IMG/VR virus record: IMGVR_UViG_3300044630_004635
Span: 1-24,933 of that record
Reading direction: 5' to 3' (one strand)
Origin: a virus
DNA: 24,933 nt
Below, piece after piece: positions 1 to 8,591 of this stretch (its first letter is position 1; each line of letters opens with the position of its first letter). The translations under genes and the position numbers were made by a program. The notes under the pieces are model-generated. The model was not told the DNA's origin, made no database searches, and saw only the letters and a program-made list of their open reading frames with translations.

Positions 1-34
1 CAGTATTGATAGTCTTTAAACAAGGAGAAATAAA

Positions 35-349
35 ATGGGAATGTATGGCGGAATGGTTGGCAGAGTAGCCGGAACATCCACTGGAGCAAGAGCTCTGGGA
101 ATGATGGGGCCAATGGCTTCAAGAGTGTCAAGAGGAGCAGGAAGGGCATCTGCTACTATGGGAATGAGGAGCGCAAGTTCCTCAGGCGCAAGAAGTGCCA
201 TGTACGGTGCTGGAGCTAAAGCCGCAAGTTCAATAGCTAGACACCCAATGAGATCAATAGGAGCAGCTGGAGTAGCCGGAACAGCTGGACTTGGTGCAAT
301 GGCAGGTGACGGTCGTCGTAAGGGTAGTCAAAACTACCCAATGTACTAA
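35..349 (+). CDS. Small Gly/Ala/Met/Arg-rich protein, probable internal virion protein (copy 1)
   Basis: This 104-aa protein is dominated by Gly, Ala, Ser, Met and Arg, with almost no acidic residues, so it is strongly basic. A central Ala/Gly-rich stretch (about residues 70-92, around GAAGVAGTAGLGAMAG) could form a membrane-inserting glycine-zipper helix. The start is fixed by an AAGGAG Shine-Dalgarno at 22-27. The next gene begins 12 bases downstream and opens with a similar GGM-GRV segment, so the two look like tandem paralogues. Two larger Gly/Ala-rich proteins (6126-8589) sit before the terminase. I infer a DNA-binding or membrane-active virion component, perhaps ejected with the genome. 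No named family is recognised. Confidence 0.7.
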   Translation: MGMYGGMVGRVAGTSTGARALGMMGPMASRVSRGAGRASATMGMRSASSSGARSAMYGAGAKAASSIARHPMRSIGAAGVAGTAGLGAMAGDGRRKGSQNYPMY

Positions 350-361
350 TAGGAGAGACTA

Positions 362-673
362 ATGGCCTTTCTAGGTGGAATGGCTGGACGAGTAGGTTCA
401 GCTGGAAGGATGATGGGATCTGGAGCGAAAAAATTCTCTGGATATGGCCCACAATTAAAAAAAGGTGTAGGCAGCATAGGGCTACATGGATCATACGCTT
501 ATAAAAACGGTTTTAGTACTATGGGCAAAATGAGAATGGGTGCAGCAGCCGGCGGTGCAATAGGAATGTCATTAAGAGACAATCAAAAAAGAGGTGGATA
601 TAATCCAAGATCCTCTGCAACTGGCGGGTTGCAACCAAAATCATCAGGTGGAATGGGAGTAGGCGAATTCTAA
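362..673 (+). CDS. Small Gly/Ala/Met/Arg-rich protein, probable internal virion protein (copy 2)
   Basis: This 103-aa basic, glycine-rich protein begins MAFLGGMAGRVGSAGRMMG, close in pattern to the start of the preceding protein. It has a short Gly/Ala run, GAAAGGAIGM, near residue 62, and a disordered Gly/Ser/Pro tail. An AGGAGAG ribosome site lies just upstream (about 351-357). It follows the previous stop by 12 bases and is probably co-transcribed. Function is unknown. Composition suggests the same role as its neighbour, in an internal virion, DNA-condensing or ejection protein. Confidence 0.7.
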   Translation: MAFLGGMAGRVGSAGRMMGSGAKKFSGYGPQLKKGVGSIGLHGSYAYKNGFSTMGKMRMGAAAGGAIGMSLRDNQKRGGYNPRSSATGGLQPKSSGGMGVGEF

Positions 674-678
674 CTTGA

Positions 679-692
679 TATAAAATTTTATA
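679..692. other. Perfect 14-bp AT palindrome in a short intergenic gap
   Basis: TATAAAATTTTATA is a perfect inverted repeat lying between the stop at 673 and the next gene's ribosome site. It overlaps a TATAAT hexamer (689-694), but no -35 box sits at a suitable distance, because TTGATA at 675-680 is only 8 bases away. It could be an operator, a weak AT-only stem or a chance product of AT-rich DNA. Confidence 0.25.
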
Positions 693-718
693 ATAATAAT
701 GTATTGGAGATATGTAAG

Positions 719-1132
719 ATGAATGATTGGAAGAATTATATTGATTTAAATGGTAACTTTGAATTACCTAATTTTTTATATAAGACAATAAATGAATTAA
801 TGAAACAAGCTTTAGATATGGGGACTCTCCTTTCTGACGATCAGTATAAGTTGAGAGCATATAAAGAACAGACTAAAAAGTTATTTAAGAATAAATGGTT
901 TTCTATAGCTGAGTCTTTAGAATTTTTTGGTCTAATAGAAGAATGTATCTGTAAATCCTCATACAGAGAAAGCTATTGTGACGCTTGCAAAGGTGCAAGA
1001 TATGTAATAAGCGCAACTCTTTCTCCAGACGAAATGAGAGAAGTTGGAGTATTTTTTAACGCAGCCCAAGATGCTCAAGCAATAAGTAAGATTCAAAAAA
1101 GTTTGATTCAAGCACTAAATGAAATGTCCTAG
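719..1132 (+). CDS. Hypothetical protein with Cys cluster
   Basis: This 137-aa protein starts MNDWKNYIDL. I chose ATG at 719 because GGAG at 706-709 is correctly spaced for it. A TTG at 704 is in frame, but choosing it would place the ribosome site inside the gene. The mid-to-late region has four cysteines in the pattern C-x-C and C-x2-C (ECICKS, then YCDACKGA, roughly residues 80-92), consistent with one zinc site. The rest is predicted helical. The end overlaps the next gene by 14 bases, so translation is probably coupled. I do not recognise the family. Confidence 0.75.
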   Translation: MNDWKNYIDLNGNFELPNFLYKTINELMKQALDMGTLLSDDQYKLRAYKEQTKKLFKNKWFSIAESLEFFGLIEECICKSSYRESYCDACKGARYVISATLSPDEMREVGVFFNAAQDAQAISKIQKSLIQALNEMS

Positions 1133-1304
1133 GTGCCTATATAAAACTGAAGTAGTTTCAGAATATTACGATTATAATATACAGGTATTGGTAAGAGATA
1201 CATATTGTTCTAATTGTAAGAGTGTTCTAATAGAAAAATTTTACGAAGATAAAAGATATAATAGCGATTGGATAGACTTAAATGTCGGAAATAGAAAAGA
1301 TTGA
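1119..1304 (+). CDS. Small zinc-ribbon protein
   Basis: This 61-aa protein has two CxxC pairs, MKCPRCLYK at the N-terminus and YCSNCKS about 28 residues later. That is the spacing of a small zinc ribbon. The start codon lies inside the end of the upstream gene and the stop lies inside the start of the next, with no independent Shine-Dalgarno, so expression probably depends on re-initiation. Phage zinc ribbons of this size can bind nucleic acid or a protein partner, and nothing here decides which. Confidence 0.7.
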   Translation: MKCPRCLYKTEVVSEYYDYNIQVLVRDTYCSNCKSVLIEKFYEDKRYNSDWIDLNVGNRKD

Positions 1305-2013
1305 CCAAAAGAATAACTTCATAAAAAGTTTTGAGTCATTAAGACCAGACTTGTTTTTTCCTGAAGAATGGGATCAGTCTCAAGTAGATAAGGCAACAGA
1401 ATTAATTAGACCACAGAGAACTAAAAACGCCATGTTTTCTTCTATACCAATGAGTTGTCAGTCTAGCAAATGCGTCTACGCCTCAACATGTCCATTATAC
1501 GCAGAGAATCTTGCCCCACATGGGAAGCCATGTCCAATAGAGATGTCTATGGTTTCTCAGTTCACTTCTGAATACATGCATCAATTGGATGTTAGTCCAG
1601 ACAATTTAGTCGAAGTTTCTATGGTTAGAGACCTTGTGGATCAAGAAGTTCAATATCTTCGTAAAACAAAACTGCTTGCTAAAGAACATTTCATTCAAGA
1701 AAATATTGTTGGAATTGACCCTAATAGTGGTGAGCCAATTCTCAAAAAAGAATTGCACCTTGCAGTTGAATTAGAAGATCGTTTGCACAAGAGAAGAAAA
1801 GATCTTCGTAATCAATTACTGGCAACACGTGAAGCTAGAGCAAAAGTCGGACAAGTTCAACTTGATACTGCTCAAGCTATATCTGAAATAATTCAAAAAG
1901 TTAAAAATGTTGAAACGGAAAGAAATAAGATTCTTAGACAAAAACTTGGTACCTATGAGATCGATGATTACATTGTAGATTCTGAATCCTCGGGAGAAAA
2001 AGAAAGTGGCTAA
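1282..2013 (+). CDS. Cys-cluster, coiled-coil late protein (weak candidate small terminase or packaging factor)
   Basis: This 243-aa protein starts MSEIEKIDQ, overlapping the upstream gene by 23 bases. Residues about 59-84 hold five cysteines (in CQSSKCVYASTCPLYAEN and GKPCPIE), a likely metal site. The rest is long charged helix, with a C-terminal coiled coil rich in Lys, Glu and Arg. The position a few genes upstream of the large terminase, together with the helical, metal-binding architecture, makes a packaging or small-terminase role possible, but no diagnostic motif was seen. It could equally be a late regulator. The end overlaps the GTG start of the next gene by 8 bases. Confidence 0.6.
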   Translation: MSEIEKIDQKNNFIKSFESLRPDLFFPEEWDQSQVDKATELIRPQRTKNAMFSSIPMSCQSSKCVYASTCPLYAENLAPHGKPCPIEMSMVSQFTSEYMHQLDVSPDNLVEVSMVRDLVDQEVQYLRKTKLLAKEHFIQENIVGIDPNSGEPILKKELHLAVELEDRLHKRRKDLRNQLLATREARAKVGQVQLDTAQAISEIIQKVKNVETERNKILRQKLGTYEIDDYIVDSESSGEKESG

Positions 2014-5000
2014 GATACTACCAAGGCAGACTATACCAGAACAAGAAATAAATGCTGCTAGGCTATCAAGACGAAGCGGATCAATTCCGATAGTTCCTCA
2101 ATCTAGTTTTATTACTCCACAAGATATAAATAGAATATATAACACAGAAGACTCAGATCCATTTATCTATGGCGTCGAAAGATACTTTACTTCACTAAGA
2201 AAAGTTACTAACACTTACATGGAAACGTTAGAAGATCCAGATAGTCTAAGTCTAAGTGGTCAAAGAATGTTACGGAGAATCTCCAACAGCTGAGTTACGA
2301 TGGAGAAAAGGGTTAAAAGCCACAAGTGCGAGACTAGATCTAACTGATTTAAATTACAAGGCAAGACAACCTATTTATGAGATGTTTGCCCAAAACACTA
2401 TAAATATGCCAGAGATAGTAGAACGATTGGGTACTCCGGGAATATCATTACCAACTTCAAGCCCATATAACACATTTGGTAGATACTTTATTGACCCTCA
2501 ATTACAAGCAGGTCAACGGAATTCATCCAGCCCTAATGTCATTGATGAGAACTTCAGTTAACACTAGAATGACTGGTGGAAACTTAAGTGATGCAATTAG
2601 TATAGGAAAAACTCAATTACCATCTTTCCAAGAAGCATATGAAATGTATTCGCAAACAGCTAGATGGATAGCACCATTAGTCGATACCGATGGTAGACTA
2701 ATTAATGCCGATGGTACGCTATTGGAAATTGGAGATAGGGTTGTAACTAATCCATTACAAAGAGGTCTTAACTTATACGGAGTTAGATTGCCGGGCCAAT
2801 CAATTAGACAGGGTATAGAATCATCTACTGCAGAACAAGCAATGGCTGGTGTTTCTAGTCACGAAGAACTGATTAGAAAAATGGGGATGTATGACATATT
2901 GCCTGGTCAAGAATATAATATTTATACATTAGACATTGAAACTACAGGACTTCATCCATTATCTCAAACAAGAGAAATTTCTGTATTGCATAGAAAAGCA
3001 ATAACCGATATCCACGGAAATACTACATATACTCAAGATATAGATCCTTCTAATGTTACAACTTTTAATATCAAAACAAACAAAATGGATGCCGGAGCAA
3101 CTTACGAAACAGTAGGTGGAGTAGAAAGACCAGTTCCTTTATCAGAAACCGCTTTTATGCAATCCGAAGCAAGAGAAATGGTAGATCATGTTGACGAATT
3201 TGGCACTGTTACAAAAAAATTAAAAAATCCAATATACAGTTTCTTAGAAGAAGGTGGAGATGACGCAGAAACTGCAATTAGAGAAGCTTTTACAATGATA
3301 ATGGGTAAAGGCGAAAATGCAAATGGTCTTCCAACTAGATTTTCTCTTCATAACAACAGTTTTGACATTGACTTTATGGTAAGAAACGTATTACCCATGG
3401 CTAAAAATCCAGAAACAATAAAAGTTCTTAGAGAGTTTGCAGAGAGAAGAGCTAACGATCCACATTTTGTTGTTGATACATTACATAGCGTTACTGTAAC
3501 AATGATGAAACAAGTAAATGATCAAAAAAATATACTTGAAAGAGTTGGTGGAGTAAATCAAGAACATGTAAATAAGTTTTTAACAAATTCCCTTATAGAT
3601 AGATCTCTAATGGAAAAAGCTGAATTTACAGGGCAAGGTGCTACTGTTAGTTCTGTAGAAAATACTATTTTAAATACAAATCTATTATCAATCATAGAAG
3701 AAGATGCGATTAATAATCCAAGTCTTTTAAAAGCTCTAGAAAAAGGTACGCACACAGGTAAAGTGGACGTAGTAATGCAGGGCTATATAGAAAAAGCAAT
3801 AGTAGAAGATAGATTAAGAATTCAAAGAACCTTAACAGAAGAACAAGTTATAAACATGGTTAAATCTGCAGGGTTAGACGAAGAACTTGGTCGTCAAGCA
3901 TTTAGGGGATTAGACGAAGCGGGTTTTGTTAGAAAAAAAGGTTTCAGTGCATTTGAGCAACATTTTAGAAGAAAAGCAACTAGAAGTAGTGCGCTTACTT
4001 TGACTACTAATGTTAAAGACGTAAATCTATTAAGTGAAACTGGCTATAAATATTTAGCAGATACTGAAGAGGGAATTAGAAGAGTATCGCTTGATTTAGA
4101 AGGAAGCATAGCCCAAGATCAAATGAGAGCATTAGGTCTCTCTGAAGATGATATCTCTAGGTTTGGAGATGATTTTCAGGGAAGATTAAGATTTGGTAAA
4201 GATAAGTTTTATATAACTAATCTTCCAGAAGGAACTACTCTTCCATCTGATTTTCAAACAAAAGCTCGATCACTTATAAGAGACACTTTAGCGAATGCAA
4301 GAACAGGACTAGAAGAAGATCTCATAGAAATTGCACCTGGTATTGCTCCAATAAAAACTAACATGGCTAACAACATGCTGGATATAAGAATGACCAACAT
4401 GGAGCATACTGAATTAACACAAATGAGCGCAGCAAGACAAGCTAGAAACTTACCTGGGCTACCATTTAATCCAAATACTGATCAAGATCAATTAATAGAA
4501 TCTCTTACTCACACTTCTACGAATTATAGAGAAGCAGGAATACCTCTTTCAAAGACAGTTCATTATGGAGACATACTAGAAGATGGTACGGAAAGAATTT
4601 CTCACTATGCGCAAAGAATGCAAGAGCTAGGTTTGCCCTATGCTGATATATCTCCAGTTTCTAGAGTTTCTGCGGTAGAAACTTCAAGGGCAACTTCCGA
4701 CATTGGAGCAACACTATTTAGGCAACATGCTGGAAAGATATCCGGAGAAGAAGCAAGAACTGCTAGAAATATAGCAGAACACATTGAACTGTTAGAGGAA
4801 TTTGGACAAACATACGCTGTTGGACAAGGAAGAGAACTTGAATTTGGAATGATAGAGGAAACAACATTTAATAAAAAACCTTATTCAAGAATTCCATTAG
4901 AAGGTGTTGAAAAATCTGGTTCAAACTTTATTATTCCATCTAATATTTTAGGGAAACTAGAAGTAGATCAAATTGATAATTTAGGTGAAAAAACTGGAAA

Positions 5001-6120
5001 AAGAATTCTTATTGGTAGTCCAGAATATCTAGAACAGGCAAATCATACTGTTCACTATTCCCTTCCTAGTGGTCCTCAAAATGAGAATGTTGTTAACTTA
5101 AGATTCAATCATGGTTTTTCACAAATAGAAGATGAGGCAGTAGCGGAATCGCAAGATCTAGTTAGGCAAGCCCTTAGGCATATTACAACAGATATACCAA
5201 TTGAAAATGACATGTCAATTCATCCTATTAATCAAATTACTGAAAGCATAAAAGCTTCTGGTATAGATGTAAATAGTAAACAGGTTAGTCAGATGGTGAC
5301 AGGAGGTGACGACCTAGTCATACCACAGGGTGCAAGAGGAGCTTACGAATCAATAGTAGAACAACTTGGCAGAACCTTAAGAGAAAGAGGAATCATAAGC
5401 TTTACCGTAAAGGGAGAAGCAGGAGGAAGATTAAAGCAAGCGTTACAACACACTATGCCAGAAATATTCTTTGGACAAAACACTGACGTAGAAGCAATGA
5501 AGAACCCAATGAGAATTAATCAAGTTTTTGGTGGAGAAGACATGCTAGGAGTAGCATTGTCACCAATGAGAAACCAAGAGGCAGCGGTTGGAGTAGAAGC
5601 ATTAGAAAGAATTGGATTAGAAGCAGTAGAAGGCGCGTCTGGTGCAGAAAGAGCTGCTCAATTAGCTGGTCGTGCAGCAGACGAGGAAGCGATAAGAGGA
5701 CTTGGAGCAACTGCTAATGTATTAGCAGACGATTCTAAATTAGTATCAAACTTAAGAATTAGTAAGGCTAAAGAAATAGGTGATAAGTTTCAACCATTTG
5801 CCATTAGGGCTAAACAAATGTATGGGGACAATAGAGGTAAAGTGGCAATTGGAGCAGCAGTAATTGGTACTGCATTAATTGCAAGACATTTCTCTAAAAA
5901 ACATAGAGAAAATCAGCAATATGAAAGTACTATGATGATGTCTGAGCCAGAACAGGGTCAAAGACCATATGGTGCACAAGAGGCGTTGTTAGCCCCTAAG
6001 GCTCCACAGTCGAACTCAGACCCACTGGCAACAGCTGGAGTTGTTGGTAATTTAGATCGCAGAAAAGTAGGGCATACAAATATGAGTCCACAAAAAAACG
6101 CCCATTTATTTAGAGGATAA
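2006..6120 (+). CDS. Giant (about 1370 aa) DnaQ-like exonuclease-domain protein, requires two +1 frameshifts
   Basis: The gene starts at GTG 2006 (MAKILPRQTIP), after a GGGAG site. It is read in three consecutive frames: 2006-2272 (89 aa), 2274-2516 (81 aa) and 2518-6120 (1200 aa). Single C bases at 2273 and 2517 must be skipped, or read inside a CGGA quadruplet. Neither inner segment has its own ribosome site. DEDD-exonuclease motifs are visible: ExoI LDIETTGL (D309, E311), ExoII HNNSFDIDFM (N449, D453) and an ExoIII-like VVDTLH (D490), but the usual final His-x4-Asp is not evident. Most of the remainder is helical and unassigned. A hydrophobic segment, VAIGAAVIGTALIARHF, lies near the C-terminus. 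The position between head and packaging genes suggests a virion-associated or ejected protein. Function is unproven. Confidence 0.75.
2270..2276 (+). promoter_or_regulatory. +1 recoding site 1 (TTA-CGG-A)
   Basis: In frame the message reads ATG TTA CGG AGA ATC and hits TGA at 2291. Skipping C2273 gives TTA, then GGA GAA TCT CCA, and the frame stays open to site 2. No stop codon lies at the slip point, unlike the RF2-type frameshift, and no Shine-Dalgarno-like stimulator or downstream hairpin is apparent. It shares the NNA-CGG-A form with the other four sites. Confidence 0.75.
2514..2520 (+). promoter_or_regulatory. +1 recoding site 2 (CAA-CGG-A)
   Basis: In the frame reached after site 1, GGT CAA CGG AAT runs to TAA at 2559-2561. 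Skipping C2517 gives GGT CAA GGA ATT CAT CCA and opens 1200 codons. This is the second required shift in one gene. Confidence 0.78.
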
Positions 6121-6125
6121 AACAG

Positions 6126-6959
6126 ATGCCATCATTTGGAAACATCTTAAACAGAGTTGGACAAGAGGTAAGATCCAGTAGAGCTGCAGGATACTTTAGT
6201 CAAGAGACGGCACGTGTAGGAGGTTTCTTTAATAGGGTAGGAAATTCTGCATCTTCTCGTGCTAGTGCGGTTGCACAAGGGGCAGGGCAGTATGCTAATA
6301 ACGCTTCACCTTTAACTAGGGGAGCAAGTGCAGTAGCATCAAAGGCACCGGGTGTGGGTAAAAGTTTATATAAAGCAGCTACATCTTCATTTGGTACAAA
6401 GGCAATAATTGGAGGAGCAGCAGCAGTAGGAATGTACAACGTTGCAGCTCGTCCAGCAATGGACGCAGCAATGGACGTTGCGTTTGACAACCCAGACGCT
6501 GATAAAGAATTTACAGGTGGAAAATTAAGTCCATTAATTTTTGGTGGCGGAGCAATTGGTGGAGCTGCAAGTGGAGCAAAGCTTTTAAGCCCACAGTACG
6601 CAGATGATTATGCAATTCCATTGAATCCAGGAGCAGGTGTAACTGCTGGTGCAGCAATAGGAGCTGGAATTGGTGGACTAATTACTAGAAGCGCAAAAGG
6701 TGCAGCTGTAGGTGGGTTAATGGGTGGTGGAGCAGCTACAGCCGGATATGTTAGAACAGGGAAACACAGAGGCGACAAAGCTATTAAGACTGCATATAGT
6801 GGAAGTAGAAGACTAGATCCTAACACCTTAGAACACAATTGGGACCAAGGTCCATCGGACCCAAGAGAAGCTTATCGTAATTCTTCTGGAAGAATATCTC
6901 AACAAATGAATAGTTCTGGAGACATAGTTCTCGGAATGCACAACTTGAGAAGAGGATAG
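6126..6959 (+). CDS. Gly/Ala-rich protein with glycine-zipper segments, probable internal or ejected virion protein
   Basis: This 277-aa protein begins with an amphipathic, Arg/Ser/Ala-rich helix (residues 1-60). It then has several glycine-zipper-like hydrophobic stretches, for example IIGGAAAVGMYNVA, FGGGAIGGAASGAKLL and AAIGAGIGGLITR, followed by AAVGGLMGGGAATAGYV. Such segments occur in membrane-penetrating phage ejection proteins and lysis-associated proteins. The C-terminus is polar and Ser/Arg-rich. AGAGGA lies just before the start, 5 bases after the giant gene's stop. The context of two downstream structural genes and then terL supports a virion role. No specific family is recognised. 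Confidence 0.7.
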   Translation: MPSFGNILNRVGQEVRSSRAAGYFSQETARVGGFFNRVGNSASSRASAVAQGAGQYANNASPLTRGASAVASKAPGVGKSLYKAATSSFGTKAIIGGAAAVGMYNVAARPAMDAAMDVAFDNPDADKEFTGGKLSPLIFGGGAIGGAASGAKLLSPQYADDYAIPLNPGAGVTAGAAIGAGIGGLITRSAKGAAVGGLMGGGAATAGYVRTGKHRGDKAIKTAYSGSRRLDPNTLEHNWDQGPSDPREAYRNSSGRISQQMNSSGDIVLGMHNLRRG

Positions 6960-6960
6960 A

Positions 6961-8589
6961 ATGATAGGCGACCAGAATACAAAAATGGTAGCAGCTCAAG
7001 AAGCAGCAGCAATAGGTGGATTCCCCGGTGCAATGACGCAAGCTATGTCTATGCTTCCAACGCCTATGGCAATGGCTGGGTTTAATAACTTTCGCTATCA
7101 ACAAACAATGCTTAAAGGTGGCTTTTATGACGACAAGCTCACCAGTAGGGGTAAATTTGGAACAGCAATAGGTAGAGATAAGTTTAGAATATATAAAGAT
7201 GCAGGCTCTATGAAGCCTACTGATCTTTCGCATAGATCTTTTGCTTTTGGTTCAAAGTTTGGAAAAGAAACAACAAGAGGCAGCAGAATGCTTGCCAGAT
7301 CAGCAGAAGGAGTCCGTGGAACACCTGGCATGGCTGGTGGTTTTAGGGCGAACTATGCCAATCCATTGCACATGCTTTCAGGAAGAATGCACAGTACTTC
7401 AGTATTTAGCGCTGGAGCTCATTCTAACTTTTACGCACCTGTTCAAGGTGGGTTTATGTCTACGACTGGAAACGCAATAGTCAATGGAAGTAGAGCTGTA
7501 AATAGGTTTGCTAGAGGCGGATCATTAAGAAAGCCTGCGGGAGAAGCACCAGGTAATTATTTCAACGGAGGAATGATAGGTAGACTTGGTGCTGTAGCAA
7601 GAGCTGAAAAGATGTCACCTCGTAAATTGACAAAAATGGATAGAAATTTATCTAGAGTCATGGTTCAAAACAATGCATCTTTGGGCAGTGTCATAAAAGC
7701 TAATGGCTCTATAAGTGCAGCTAGACTGGGAGCAGACACTGGTCATTTGATCGGAATGGGTGGATCAACTCCAGCGGAAAGAATTGCAGTTGGAAGGTCT
7801 ATGGCGACAAGTAACACTGGTCAAATTGGAGCCTATAGATCTTTAATGGGCATGGAAGGCGCAGCACCAGTAACAAATGGTATGAGACGTTATGCCACAA
7901 CTGAAGGAATGACAGGAAAGTATACAAAATCATTTACTCAAAATCTTTTGACCTCTGGTGGTGGAATAGAGATGAGAACGTTGAATGGCACAGTTGGTAG
8001 AACAGCAGCTTTTGGTGTTGAAAATATTGCCATGACAGAAGCAGCTGAAAAGATGATTAGGCCTTTAGCTGGGGCCTTGGAAGCTAATCCGGCTTTAATG
8101 AATAGGGCTCTTGGCAGAGGAGTAACTGGAGGCACCCATCTAGCATCTTCACTTGCTCCTGAAATGGTCTCTGCAAGAGCAGGATTAATGGCTACTCAGA
8201 TATCAGATCAAGGTATAATAAAGACCCTTGGAGTTAAGGGCGCAGCACAGGCTGCAAAAGCTGGAGGTGCAAGAGTTGGAATGGCAGTTGCTGGTGAGGC
8301 ATTATTAGCTGCTATTCCTGGAGTGAACCTTGTGTTTGCAGCAGATTTAGCGTATAATTTAGCTAAACTAGCTGGTGCCGGCGTTAAAGCTGGTATAAAT
8401 TTTGGAAAAGATGGAATGAAGTCTATGACTGGAACTATGAATAATGGTTTATTTGGTGCAGGTTATAAAGATAACGAAGTAGCAGCTACATCCAGGGCAA
8501 GAGGTGTATCTGCCATTCAGAACAGTAGACTAAACGCAAGGTCTCTTTTGGGTTCAGAAGGTGCAATGATGCACGCCCACTTTGGATAA
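6961..8589 (+). CDS. Large Gly/Ala/Met-rich structural protein
   Basis: This 542-aa protein starts MIGDQNTKMVAAQEAAAIGG, one base after the previous stop, with AGAGGAT as ribosome site. It is rich in Gly, Ala, Met, Arg and Ser. A hydrophobic block (about residues 438-475, around MAVAGEALLAAIPGVNLVFA) is followed by another Gly/Ala stretch, consistent with membrane insertion. Composition resembles the proteins at 35-673 and 6126-6959, so the four form a compositional family. I infer an internal or ejected virion protein. A catalytic motif was not seen. Confidence 0.68.
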   Translation: MIGDQNTKMVAAQEAAAIGGFPGAMTQAMSMLPTPMAMAGFNNFRYQQTMLKGGFYDDKLTSRGKFGTAIGRDKFRIYKDAGSMKPTDLSHRSFAFGSKFGKETTRGSRMLARSAEGVRGTPGMAGGFRANYANPLHMLSGRMHSTSVFSAGAHSNFYAPVQGGFMSTTGNAIVNGSRAVNRFARGGSLRKPAGEAPGNYFNGGMIGRLGAVARAEKMSPRKLTKMDRNLSRVMVQNNASLGSVIKANGSISAARLGADTGHLIGMGGSTPAERIAVGRSMATSNTGQIGAYRSLMGMEGAAPVTNGMRRYATTEGMTGKYTKSFTQNLLTSGGGIEMRTLNGTVGRTAAFGVENIAMTEAAEKMIRPLAGALEANPALMNRALGRGVTGGTHLASSLAPEMVSARAGLMATQISDQGIIKTLGVKGAAQAAKAGGARVGMAVAGEALLAAIPGVNLVFAADLAYNLAKLAGAGVKAGINFGKDGMKSMTGTMNNGLFGAGYKDNEVAATSRARGVSAIQNSRLNARSLLGSEGAMMHAHFG

Positions 8590-8591
8590 AT

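Noticed and set aside
675-694. Promoter from TTGATA and TATAAT before the gene at 719
   Set aside because: The hexamers are only 8 bases apart, too close for a sigma-70 promoter.
2256-2561. A stand-alone small gene from GTG 2256
   Set aside because: It has no ribosome site and is bounded on both sides by CGGA breaks. It is the middle part of the giant gene.
5516-5710. Minus-strand reading frames, for example within the giant gene and the Gly/Ala-rich genes
   Set aside because: They lie opposite well-supported genes, have no ribosome sites, and their composition mirrors the complementary strand.
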